Shown piece after piece: positions 52,176-61,056 of a stretch of 64,000 nt of DNA; within the stretch, counting starts at the first letter, position 1; each line of letters begins with the position of its first letter. The DNA comes from Bradyrhizobium erythrophlei. GTDB taxonomy: Bacteria > Pseudomonadota > Alphaproteobacteria > Rhizobiales > Xanthobacteraceae. Below the pieces are notes generated by a model. That model was not told where the DNA came from and searched no databases. It saw only the letters and a program-made list of their open reading frames with translations. The stretch is taken from the NCBI RefSeq assembly GCF_900129425.1, contig NZ_LT670817.1, forward strand, positions 1 to 64,000, in the 5' to 3' direction. A program made the position numbers and the translations under genes.

Positions 52176-54656
52176 TCATGGCTTGGTCGCGGCGCAACTC
52201 GACGTCGTTTTCATGAGCGCCCAAATGGCGTCGAGGTGAGTGCCATTTTGATTTTGGTCATTGGTGCCTTCGGTTTGCCGGTGCAGCTGGCGCTGAATCG
52301 GCGCCGATTCCCACCAGCTCATCGAGAGCTCCTTGCCGTATTGCGGCCAGACCCGGACTTTGATCAGCAGCTCGTCACACCCCGGAATGGCGTCACGCAG
52401 CGTGCTGTGCAATTGGTCGACGCCCAAAATGCCGTGCGCGGAGCGCGCGTTGGCAATCGTCGTTACCGGTGCGGAGATATCGGTCAGCCATTCAGTGGTA
52501 TTGACCTTCGCGCGTGCTTTTTCAACGCGGTCGCCGAGTTGGGCCGGCGGTTGCGTTTTGGCATTCGGTGAATCATCGCTGGAATCGAGCAGATCGTTGG
52601 GATCGTTGGAGATGACGATGACGAACGGCGCCAATTGCGGCTGCGCCGCGTGCACGGCCAGCGCGAGTTCCTTCGCTCCCAGCGCTCCGTAATTTTCGAA
52701 ATATCCGCCGTCGACGATGCGATCGACGATCGCCTGATCCTGATTGCGAACCGCACCGGGCGGCGAAATCAGCGGGAAGCGCGCCGAGTTAAGCGCCGCC
52801 GTGCTCAAACGGATATCATCGCCGCCGGCATCGCGCAGCAAATAACGCTCGAATCCCCCCACCCAGCCAAACCAGGCGTCCGATCCTACCTTGGTTGTCA
52901 GGAGATCATGAAAACGGTCCGCCTGAACAAACAGCGGACAGTCGGACGCGACATCCGCGGTTGGGCATTCTCCCTTCGGGGAATAGGTCATCGCCAAGGC
53001 CGTTGTGATAATGCGGCTGCCGGTGGCTTCCGATGTTCCATTGAGAACCAGCAGGGGAATCCAATGCCCCGGCCGCGGCCGCAGGGTGAGAAATGGACAG
53101 TTCAGGCCCTTGCATGACGGCAGCGAGGCGGGCTGATCGGCGCGCGTGACGACCGCCTGGAAGCGATTGTCCCAGGTGTCCTCAAGGACGGCGGCCCGGT
53201 CCCGAAAAAAGCCGAACGGCAGCATGTCGTTGAAGGCAAAGCCGAAGAAACCGGACGTCAAGAAGTCGCCGCTGGTCAGCGCCTCGAAACAGTCGCGCCA
53301 GTTGTTGACCGTGTCACCCCACCACAGATCGACCGGCTTTTGAATGCAGGGATGATCGTTGCTGTCGTTCTTGGCGGCGAGCGCCGCGGTGACCATGACC
53401 GCGCCTGCGGCGCCCCCCGAAACGCTGGAAATGGCGAACAGCCGGTTACGCACCTGGTTGGGGTCGAGGCCATGGGTGGCCGCCTCCTGCATGAAGTAAC
53501 CGATGATGGTCGACATGAAGAAGGCGGCACGGCTCGCCCCACCGGCCGCGGCGATGATGATCGGCCGGGGACAGGTCGCGGGTGCCCCGTCGCACCCGTT
53601 TTCGTGCATCCACGTCGCTACCGCGGCGTCGAGCCGTATCGGACTGACGTCGACGGCATGTCCGACCGTGCCGGCGGCGACGACGCGGCGTACCGTATGG
53701 TTGTCGCCGATCAGAACGACGAGCCCGGAAATCGCCAGGAAAAGGATAAGGATCAGCGGCGCGCGGAATTGCCGGCCGAACCCGGAAACATTCGACAGGA
53801 ACGGCACCCAGCCGCCAAGGATGAATGGAACGGCCATGGCGCGTGGAAACAGTTGCCCCGCGGTGTCCGCGCCGAAGCCGAAAATGCCGAGGAAAATGAC
53901 GAAAATCGCCAGGAGAATGAACCGGCCCACGTCGCGACTGGCTTCGTCGTCCGAGCCGCGCACGTCCATAAGGCCGGGCGATATCATGCGCCACAACGGC
54001 GCCAACCGCCTGTTGATGCGCTTGATCGATCGCAGGACCGGCAGGTCAGCGCTGCGCGACCGCCTGATCACATAAAGCAGGAATACCGCGGCGCCAACCA
54101 CGACGAGCACCGTCATTTCCATGAGCGACCGGTCGACCGCTGCGATGACTTCCTTCTGGTCCAGATCGGGCAGGTTCAGGTATGAACGGCAGATCGCGAT
54201 CAACACCGCGACGAAGGTCAGCAAGCCCAGTGCCCGCGGCACCCACTTTGACGAACGTTCCAGGCATGCCGCCCGATTCAACGCCGTCTCTCCCGCCAGA
54301 AATTCCTGAAATCTCGTATCGGTATCGAGCAGCATCCGCGCCGCGTAATGCGTGGGCATCGCCCACCCCGCGAACAAGACAAACAGGAAGAAAAACATCC
54401 ACCAGGTGGGCGCGCCGGCAAATTCGACGAAAACGTCCTGGGCTTGCGGCACCAGGCCAAGGAACAATAGTCCCAGCGCAGTGGTCGCGAGCGGCACGCG
54501 GGCGATCCACAGCACGAGTGCGAATCGCAGGATGCAATCCCAGCATCGCGCCGCAAATTGGCGGATATAGTTGCGGCGTCGCGCCGGCCGGGAGCGCGCA
54601 GGATCATGGTCTCGATCCGGTCGCGGGATTGTCGAGAGATCCCCGTCCGTGCTCAT
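52176..54656 (-). CDS. Membrane-anchored patatin-like protein
   Basis: An 826-residue protein. The first 350 residues carry about six hydrophobic helices (FALVLWIARVPLATTALGLL, WWMFFFLFVLFAGWAM, FILLAIFVIFLGIFGF, PLILILFLAISGLVVLI). The second half is patatin-like: a Gly-rich loop (IIIAAAGGASRAAFF), a Ser in ISSVSGGAAGAV that would be the nucleophile, and VDGGYFENYGALGAKE with the Asp of the Ser-Asp dyad. Patatin-like enzymes are lipid acyl hydrolases. A long membrane part in front is unusual. Cysteines in the lumenal-looking half (CPRPI, CKGLNCPF, CPTADVASDCP) suggest disulphides, so the catalytic part may face the periplasm (inference). Confidence 0.8.
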   Translation of the reverse strand: MSTDGDLSTIPRPDRDHDPARSRPARRRNYIRQFAARCWDCILRFALVLWIARVPLATTALGLLFLGLVPQAQDVFVEFAGAPTWWMFFFLFVLFAGWAMPTHYAARMLLDTDTRFQEFLAGETALNRAACLERSSKWVPRALGLLTFVAVLIAICRSYLNLPDLDQKEVIAAVDRSLMEMTVLVVVGAAVFLLYVIRRSRSADLPVLRSIKRINRRLAPLWRMISPGLMDVRGSDDEASRDVGRFILLAIFVIFLGIFGFGADTAGQLFPRAMAVPFILGGWVPFLSNVSGFGRQFRAPLILILFLAISGLVVLIGDNHTVRRVVAAGTVGHAVDVSPIRLDAAVATWMHENGCDGAPATCPRPIIIAAAGGASRAAFFMSTIIGYFMQEAATHGLDPNQVRNRLFAISSVSGGAAGAVMVTAALAAKNDSNDHPCIQKPVDLWWGDTVNNWRDCFEALTSGDFLTSGFFGFAFNDMLPFGFFRDRAAVLEDTWDNRFQAVVTRADQPASLPSCKGLNCPFLTLRPRPGHWIPLLVLNGTSEATGSRIITTALAMTYSPKGECPTADVASDCPLFVQADRFHDLLTTKVGSDAWFGWVGGFERYLLRDAGGDDIRLSTAALNSARFPLISPPGAVRNQDQAIVDRIVDGGYFENYGALGAKELALAVHAAQPQLAPFVIVISNDPNDLLDSSDDSPNAKTQPPAQLGDRVEKARAKVNTTEWLTDISAPVTTIANARSAHGILGVDQLHSTLRDAIPGCDELLIKVRVWPQYGKELSMSWWESAPIQRQLHRQTEGTNDQNQNGTHLDAIWALMKTTSSCAATKP

Positions 54657-54822
54657 CGCAGGCGTCCCCCATGCACCCTTCGAGGTTACAAAGCAGGCGC
54701 GATCATTTCAACCAGAACTTGCATTTTTCCGCGCCAGCGGCGGGCGCCGGTTGGTGTCATCTCCGGCAAGTGCAGGCTACGTGAAAAAAGCCGGTCGCGC
54801 GAGCGGCCGTTGCCGTTCCGGA

Positions 54823-56886
54823 TCAGCGCCACATCCCGCGCATCCGCGCCCCGACGTCGATGCGCGGCCCCTGGCTCGCGGCGCGCGCGGCCGCACCGAC
54901 GACCGCGAGCGGCCAAACCGTCTTTTCGAATAGGCCGAGCAAACGATCCGGAATGAACCGCGTCCGTGACGCATAGACGTGGCGGTCGCCCTTGGCGTGC
55001 TGGCCATGGGTGAAGAAACGCTGCGGCACGATCAGATGCAGATCGTCCCTGGCGCGGGTCATGGCGACGTAGAGCAGCCGGCGTTCTTCCTCGAGTTCGG
55101 CGGACGTGCCGGCGCCGAGATCGGACGGCATGCAGCCGTCGACCACGTTCAACACGAACACCGATTTCCATTCCTGGCCCTTGGCGGAGTGGATGGTCGA
55201 CAGGATCAGATAGTCCTCATCGAGCAGCGGCACGCCGGCCTGGTCGCTGGTCGCATCGGGCGGATCGAGCGTCAGCTCGGTGAGGAAGCGCTCGCGCGAG
55301 GGATAGCCGCTGGCGATCTGTTCGAGCTGGATCAGGTCGGCACGGCGGGTTTCCGAATCCTCGTGGATGCGATCCAGATGCGGCTCGTACCACAGCCGCG
55401 CGCGTTCGAGGTCGGCCGGCCAATTGGAATGACGGAGGTCCGCCACCGCACCGACGAACGCTCTCCAATCTTCGCCGGCGCGCGGCGGGGCCGGCACTTG
55501 CGCGAGCGCTGCGATCGGATCGGCGCCGCCGGCCATGTGGTCGAGCACGCGTTGCGCCGAGGCCGGGCCGACTCCCGGGATCAGATGCATCAGCCGGAAA
55601 CCGGCGACGCGGTCACGCGGATTTTCGACGAAGCGCAGCAGCGCCAGCATGTCCTTGATGTGGGCGGCATCCAGGAACTTGAGTCCGCCGAATTTGACAA
55701 AGGGAATGTTGCGGCGGGTCAGTTCGACTTCCAGCGGGCCGCTGTGGCTGGAGGTCCGGAACAGCACGGCCTGCTGCTTCAACAGCGTGCCGGATTCCCG
55801 GTTTTCGAGAATGCGTTCGACGATGCAGCGGGCCTGGTCGGCTTCGTCGCGCACGGTGACCAGCCGGGGCTTGGAGCCCGATGCCCGGTCGGTCCACAGG
55901 TTCTTGGTGAAGCGCTCCTTGGCGAGATCGATCACGCCGTTGGCGGCGGCGAGGATGGTCTGGGTCGAGCGATAGTTGCGGTCGAGCGTGATGATATCGG
56001 CCGGCGGCGAGAACTGGCTCGGGAAATCGAGGATGTTGCGCACGGTGGCGGCGCGGAACGAATAGATCGACTGCGCGTCGTCGCCGACCACGGTGAGGCC
56101 GTGACCGCCGGGCTTGAGCGCCAGCAGGATCGAGGACTGCAGGCGGTTGGTGTCCTGATATTCGTCGACCAGCACATGGTCGAAACGGCCGCCGATATCG
56201 CTTGCCAGCGCCGGATCGCTCATGGTCTGCGCCCAGTACAGCAGCAGGTCGTCGTAATCGAGAACGTTCTGCTTTTGCTTGGCCTCGACATATCCGGCGA
56301 ACAGCTCCTTCAGCTCGGCGGCCCATCCGGCGCACCACGGAAATGACGATCCAAGCACCTGCTCGATCGCGGTCTCGGCGTTGACGCAGCGCGAGTAGAT
56401 CGCAAGGCAGGTGCCCTTGGTGGGGAAGCGACTCTCGGTTTTGGAAAATCCCATGTCGTGCCGGATCAGGTTGATCAGGTCGGCGGAATCCTCGCGGTCG
56501 TGGATCGTGAAGCCAGGGTCTAGTCCGATCTGGTCGGCATAGTCGTGCAACAGCCGTGCGCCGATGCCATGGAAGGTGCCGGCCCAGGCCAGAGCGTCCG
56601 TCATCACGCGGGCATTATCGCCCATCACCTTGCGGGCGATCCGCTCGACGCGCTTTGCCATTTCGGATGCCGCGCGGCGCGAAAACGTCATCAGCAGGAT
56701 GCGCCGGGGGTCAGCGCCGTTGACCATCAGATGGGCGACGCGGTGGGCCAGCGTATTGGTCTTGCCGGAACCCGCCCCGGCGATCACCAATAGCGGCGCA
56801 AACGGGCCCGGCCCCGCGGCGCCATGCTCGACGGCCCGCCGTTGTTCCGGATTGAGGCTTTCGAGGTAACTAGCTGCCGCTGCCAC
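54823..56886 (-). CDS. UvrD/PcrA-type superfamily 1 DNA helicase
   Basis: A 687-residue 3'-5' helicase. Motif I VIAGAGSGKTNTLAHRVA, motif Ia TFSRRAASEMAKRVERIA, motif II VLVDEYQDTN, motif III GDDAQSIYSFRAA, motif V LSTIHSAKGQEWKSVFV and motif VI LLYVAMTRARDDLHL are all present, so it is likely active in repair or replication. It is shorter than UvrD and has no extended C-terminal tail. It is followed by RecQ upstream in the same direction, a repair pair. Confidence 0.93.
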   Translation of the reverse strand: MAAAASYLESLNPEQRRAVEHGAAGPGPFAPLLVIAGAGSGKTNTLAHRVAHLMVNGADPRRILLMTFSRRAASEMAKRVERIARKVMGDNARVMTDALAWAGTFHGIGARLLHDYADQIGLDPGFTIHDREDSADLINLIRHDMGFSKTESRFPTKGTCLAIYSRCVNAETAIEQVLGSSFPWCAGWAAELKELFAGYVEAKQKQNVLDYDDLLLYWAQTMSDPALASDIGGRFDHVLVDEYQDTNRLQSSILLALKPGGHGLTVVGDDAQSIYSFRAATVRNILDFPSQFSPPADIITLDRNYRSTQTILAAANGVIDLAKERFTKNLWTDRASGSKPRLVTVRDEADQARCIVERILENRESGTLLKQQAVLFRTSSHSGPLEVELTRRNIPFVKFGGLKFLDAAHIKDMLALLRFVENPRDRVAGFRLMHLIPGVGPASAQRVLDHMAGGADPIAALAQVPAPPRAGEDWRAFVGAVADLRHSNWPADLERARLWYEPHLDRIHEDSETRRADLIQLEQIASGYPSRERFLTELTLDPPDATSDQAGVPLLDEDYLILSTIHSAKGQEWKSVFVLNVVDGCMPSDLGAGTSAELEEERRLLYVAMTRARDDLHLIVPQRFFTHGQHAKGDRHVYASRTRFIPDRLLGLFEKTVWPLAVVGAAARAASQGPRIDVGARMRGMWR

Positions 56887-56970
56887 GGAGTGATTCGTCC
56901 CTTGGGATGAAAGATCACCCTCCGTGATTCCCGCCTAGCGCACAATGATTGCGGCGGGGTGGCCGAGCGC

Positions 56971-58839
56971 TCAGCCCTGCTCGGCCTTCACCAGCGCGAT
57001 CAGCTCGTCGCCGTAATGTTCCAGCTTCTTGTCGCCGATGCCGGGAATGCCGCGAAGTTGGGCCAGCGTTGCCGGACGCACGGTCGCGATGCCGTCGATC
57101 GTGGAATCGTGCAGCACCACATAGGCCGGCACGCCGCGCTGGCGCGCAACTTGCGAACGCCACGCCCTGAGCGCCGCCAGCAGCGTTGGACTGCCGGTTT
57201 CACCCCGGCCGGCCGGCGGCTGCGCAAGATCGCCGCGCCTCGATTTGACCCGTGTGGCGCGAATGCGGGTGCCGGCGGCCTGCTCGCGCAGCATCACCTC
57301 GGTCTCGCCTTTCAACACGCCGCGCGCGGTCTCGGTCAGCTTCAACGCGCCAAAGGCTTCACCGTCGGCCCGAAGATGGCCCATCGCCACCAGCTGGCGC
57401 AGCGCGGCACGCCACTGCTTTTCGTTGAGTTCGGCGCCGATGCCGAACACGGACAACTTGTCATGCCCGAACTGCTTGACGCGGTCGGTCATGCGGCCGA
57501 CCAGAACATCGATCAGGTGCATCGCGCCGAAACGCTGGCCGGTGCGATAGGCGCAGGACAGCAGCTTTTGCGCGATGACCTTGCCGTCGCGCACCAGCGG
57601 CGGCGACAGGCAGTTGTCGCAATTGCCGCATTTGCTGGCGGCGGGCGTCTCGCCGAAATATCCGAGCAGGCGGGTGCGGCGGCAGTGCGCGGTTTCGGCC
57701 AGTGCGACGAGCGCCTCCAGCTTGGCGATCGAGACCCGCTTGAACGCGTCGGCGCCGGTGGACTCATCGATCATGCGGCGTTGCTGCACGATGTCAGACA
57801 GGCCATAGGCCATCCAGGCGCTGGACGGCTTGCCGTCGCGGCCGGCGCGTCCGGTCTCCTGATAATAGGCCTCGATGCTTTTCGGCAGATCGAGATGCGC
57901 CACGAAGCGCACGTCCGGCTTGTCGATGCCCATGCCGAACGCGACGGTGGCGACGATCACGATACCGTCCTCGTTGATGAAGCGGTCCTGGTTGCGGGCG
58001 CGCAGACGGGCGTCAAGGCCGGCGTGATAGGGCAGCGCCTCGACGCCGGCCCTGGTCAGTGCTGCGGCGGTATCTTCGACCTTGGCGCGCGAAAGACAAT
58101 ACACGATGCCGGCGTCGCCGGCGTGGCGCTCGCTGATGAAAGCCTTGAGCTGCGCCGGCGCGTTCTGCTTGTCGACGATTTCATACCTGATGTTCGGGCG
58201 ATCGAAGCTCGCGACAAAGCTCGGCGCGCCGGAAAGCCCGAGGCGATCGACGATCTCGCGGCGGGTGAGATCATCGGCCGTGGCGGTCAGCGCGATGCGC
58301 GGCACGTCGGGAAAGCGCTCCGATATCACCGACAGGCCGATATATTCCGGACGAAAGTCGTGCCCCCATTGCGACACGCAATGCGCCTCGTCGATCGCAA
58401 ACAGCGCGATCCTGGCGCGGCCGAGCAGCGCAAGACAGCGCGGCGTCAGCAGCCGCTCCGGGGCGACATAGAGCAGGTCAAGATCGCCGGCGAGGAGTCG
58501 CGCCTCAACCGCGGAGGCTTCATCGAAGGACAATGTGGAATTCAGGACCGCCGCCTTGACGCCGGCCTCGAGCAGGCCCGCGACCTGGTCACGCATCAGC
58601 GCGATCAGCGGCGAGACCACGATGCCGCAGCCCTCGCGCAACAGCGCTGGCAACTGGTAGCACAGCGACTTGCCGCCGCCGGTCGGCATCAGCACAAGGC
58701 AATTGCCGCCGCCCACGACATGGCTGACGATCTCTTCCTGCGCGCCGCGAAAGCCGGGCAGGCCGAACACCGAATTCAGAACGGCAAGCGCGTTCGGAGC
58801 GATGCCGGTTTCGGGGTTGCGGACGGCGGGAACGGGCAT
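56971..58839 (-). CDS. recQ: RecQ DNA helicase
   Basis: A 622-residue RecQ helicase. Motif I LMPTGGGKSLCYQLPAL, motif II AIDEAHCVSQWGHDFRPEYI, motif VI YYQETGRAGRDGKPS, zinc-binding cysteines (CRRTRLLGY... SKCGNCDNC), a winged-helix RQC part and a C-terminal HRDC domain (AWRSQVARQRGVPAYVVLHD, LRGIPGIGDKKLEHYGDELI) are present in order. It unwinds recombination and replication intermediates. It is 84 bp upstream of the UvrD-type gene in reading direction. Confidence 0.95.
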   Translation of the reverse strand: MPVPAVRNPETGIAPNALAVLNSVFGLPGFRGAQEEIVSHVVGGGNCLVLMPTGGGKSLCYQLPALLREGCGIVVSPLIALMRDQVAGLLEAGVKAAVLNSTLSFDEASAVEARLLAGDLDLLYVAPERLLTPRCLALLGRARIALFAIDEAHCVSQWGHDFRPEYIGLSVISERFPDVPRIALTATADDLTRREIVDRLGLSGAPSFVASFDRPNIRYEIVDKQNAPAQLKAFISERHAGDAGIVYCLSRAKVEDTAAALTRAGVEALPYHAGLDARLRARNQDRFINEDGIVIVATVAFGMGIDKPDVRFVAHLDLPKSIEAYYQETGRAGRDGKPSSAWMAYGLSDIVQQRRMIDESTGADAFKRVSIAKLEALVALAETAHCRRTRLLGYFGETPAASKCGNCDNCLSPPLVRDGKVIAQKLLSCAYRTGQRFGAMHLIDVLVGRMTDRVKQFGHDKLSVFGIGAELNEKQWRAALRQLVAMGHLRADGEAFGALKLTETARGVLKGETEVMLREQAAGTRIRATRVKSRRGDLAQPPAGRGETGSPTLLAALRAWRSQVARQRGVPAYVVLHDSTIDGIATVRPATLAQLRGIPGIGDKKLEHYGDELIALVKAEQG

Positions 58840-59029
58840 GCGGGTTTAGTTTTCCGATTCGGGCGGTCACATATATTCGCTTTCACGTCGGCTTCGGGCA
58901 AATAATCGTCGGAAGCCGCCAAAAGCGCGAGTTTGCCGGTGCAAACGCCCCACCGACGGCCCTGAAATACGCTTGTAGCAATTTCGTTGGCATGCTGAAT
59001 CGCGGTACGAATGAGGCGAAGGGAAGACC

Positions 59030-59905
59030 ATGACGAAGGCGGTTCTTGGCATTATCGGCGGTTCCGGCATCTACGACCTGCCGGGGCTCGAGAATGCGCG
59101 CGAGGAGGCGATCGCAAGCCCGTGGGGTGAGCCCTCCGCGCCGGTCCGCCACGGCACCATCTCCGGCCTGCCGGTGGTGTTTCTGCCGCGCCACGACAAG
59201 GGCCACCGGCTGTCGCCGTCCGACATCAATTACCGCGCCAACATCGACGTGCTGAAACGGGCAGGCGTCACCGACCTCGTCTCGTTGTCGGCCTGCGGCT
59301 CTTTCAAGGAGGAATTGCCGCCCGGCACGTTCGTGCTGGTCGACCAGTTCATCGACCGCACCTACAAGCGCGAAAGTTCGTTCTTCGGCAAGGGCTGCGT
59401 TGCCCATGTCTCGATGGCGCATCCGGTGTCGCCGCGGCTGCGTATCCATCTGGCCGCCGCCGCCGAGGCCGAGGGCATCGCGGTGGCGCGCGGCGGCACC
59501 TATCTCTGCATGGAGGGTCCGCAATTCTCAAGCTACGCCGAGAGCATGACCTACAAGGGCTCAGGCTATTCGGTGATCGGCATGACCAATATGCCGGAGG
59601 CCAAGCTCGCCCGCGAGGCCGAGATCTGTTACGCGACCGTTGCGATGGTGACCGATTTCGATTGCTGGCATCCCGACCATGATGCGGTGACGGTGCAGGA
59701 CATCATCCGGGTGCTGACCACGAATGCCGACAAGGCCAAGGGCCTGGTCGCGCGCTTTGCAAAAGATTTTCCCAGGGAGCACGAGCCGTGTCCTGTCGGA
59801 TCGGACCGTGCGCTCGACAACGCACTGATCACCGCCCCGGAGGCGCGCGATCCGGAACTCCTGAGAAAGCTTGACGCGGTGGCAGGACGGATCCTGCGCG
59901 CATGA
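59030..59905 (+). CDS. mtnP: S-methyl-5'-thioadenosine phosphorylase
   Basis: A 291-residue phosphorylase that splits methylthioadenosine into adenine and 5-methylthioribose-1-phosphate. The phosphate loop IIGGSGIYDLPGLENA, RHDKGHRLSPSDINYRANI, ACGSFKEELPPG, YLCMEGPQFSSYAE and GMTNMPEAKLAREAEICYAT followed by VTDFDCWH are family hallmarks; the ATDFD-type Asp pair favours adenine nucleosides. GGGAAGACC precedes the ATG. It begins the plus-strand methylthioadenosine cluster, divergent from recQ, with 190 bp between. Confidence 0.95.
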   Translation: MTKAVLGIIGGSGIYDLPGLENAREEAIASPWGEPSAPVRHGTISGLPVVFLPRHDKGHRLSPSDINYRANIDVLKRAGVTDLVSLSACGSFKEELPPGTFVLVDQFIDRTYKRESSFFGKGCVAHVSMAHPVSPRLRIHLAAAAEAEGIAVARGGTYLCMEGPQFSSYAESMTYKGSGYSVIGMTNMPEAKLAREAEICYATVAMVTDFDCWHPDHDAVTVQDIIRVLTTNADKAKGLVARFAKDFPREHEPCPVGSDRALDNALITAPEARDPELLRKLDAVAGRILRA

Positions 59906-59930
59906 GGCTTGCATTGGCGATGGGTGGATC

Positions 59931-61040
59931 ATGAAGGTCGATGGCAGGCATTTTTGCAGCATCTGGCTCGAGCCGGACGGCTGGTCGGTCGGCGCGATCG
60001 ACCAGCGGCGACTGCCGCACGATTTTGTCGTGGCGCGGCTGACGACCTGCGACGCCGCCGTTGATGCGATCCGTTCGATGCTGGTGCGTGGCGCGCCGCT
60101 GATCGGCGCGACCGCGGCCTATGGGGTGGCGCTGGCGATGCGGGCCGATGGTTCGGATGCGGCGCTCGATCATGCCTGCCGGACACTGATCGCGACGCGG
60201 CCGACCGCGATCAACCTGAAATGGGCGCTCGACGAGATGCGGCTGGCGTTGCGGCCGCTGCCATCATCGCAACGCGCGGCGGCGGCCTTTTCGCGTGCCG
60301 CCGCGATCGCCGAAGAAGATATCGCCATCAACAGGCGCATCGGCGAGCACGGTCTTGCGCTGATCGAGGCCATTGCCGCGAAAAAGCCGCCCGGCGAGCG
60401 CGTCAACGTGCTGACCCATTGCAACGCCGGCTGGCTGGCAACGGTCGATTGGGGGACGGCCACGGCCCCGATTTATCTGGCGCATGACCGCGGTCACCCC
60501 GTTCATGTCTGGGTCGACGAGACCCGTCCGCGCAATCAGGGCGCCTCGCTCACCGCCTGGGAGCTTGGCCATCACGGCGTGCCGCACACCGTGATCCCCG
60601 ACAATACCGGCGGCCATCTGATGCAGCACGGGATGGTAGATCTCGTGATTGTCGGCACCGACCGGGTGACCGCCAATGGCGACGTCTGCAACAAGATCGG
60701 CACCTATCTCAAGGCGCTCGCCGCGCATGACAATCGCGTGCCGTTTTATGTGGCGCTGCCTTCGCCCACCATCGACTTCAGTGTCGATGACGGGATCAGG
60801 CAGATTCCGATCGAGCAACGCAGCGCTGACGAAGTCACTGACATGACCGGGCGAACCGCCGACGGGCGGATCGAGACCGTGCGGATCGTGCCCGACGGCT
60901 CGCCGGTCGCGAATTACGGCTTCGATGTCACCCCGGCACGGCTGGTGACGGGATTGATCACCGAGCGCGGCGTGCTCAAGGCCGAGAGGGACGCGCTGGC
61001 AACCGCGTTTCCCGAGCGGATCGCGGCCGCGGCAGAATAA
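59931..61040 (+). CDS. mtnA: Methylthioribose-1-phosphate isomerase
   Basis: A 369-residue isomerase that converts methylthioribose-1-P to methylthioribulose-1-P. RGAPLIGATAAYGVALAM, the catalytic Cys in LTHCNAGWLATVDWGTATAP and the Asp in VGTDRVTANGDVCNKIGTY are intact, distinguishing it from eIF2B-like proteins. ATG 59931 follows TGGGTGG; the frame runs upstream to 59871. It lies 25 bp after mtnP and 16 bp before the aldolase/dehydrogenase. No mtnB, mtnC, mtnD or mtnE follows in the window. Confidence 0.95.
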   Translation: MKVDGRHFCSIWLEPDGWSVGAIDQRRLPHDFVVARLTTCDAAVDAIRSMLVRGAPLIGATAAYGVALAMRADGSDAALDHACRTLIATRPTAINLKWALDEMRLALRPLPSSQRAAAAFSRAAAIAEEDIAINRRIGEHGLALIEAIAAKKPPGERVNVLTHCNAGWLATVDWGTATAPIYLAHDRGHPVHVWVDETRPRNQGASLTAWELGHHGVPHTVIPDNTGGHLMQHGMVDLVIVGTDRVTANGDVCNKIGTYLKALAAHDNRVPFYVALPSPTIDFSVDDGIRQIPIEQRSADEVTDMTGRTADGRIETVRIVPDGSPVANYGFDVTPARLVTGLITERGVLKAERDALATAFPERIAAAAE

Positions 61041-61056
61041 CAAAGGAAGACAGTTG

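Noticed and set aside
54979..56346. 455-codon plus-strand frame opposite the UvrD-type helicase
   Set aside because: Shadow of the helicase gene, which shows all SF1 motifs.
56959..58905. 648-codon plus-strand frame opposite recQ
   Set aside because: Shadow of recQ; translation is Arg/Gln/His rich with no motif and no ribosome site.
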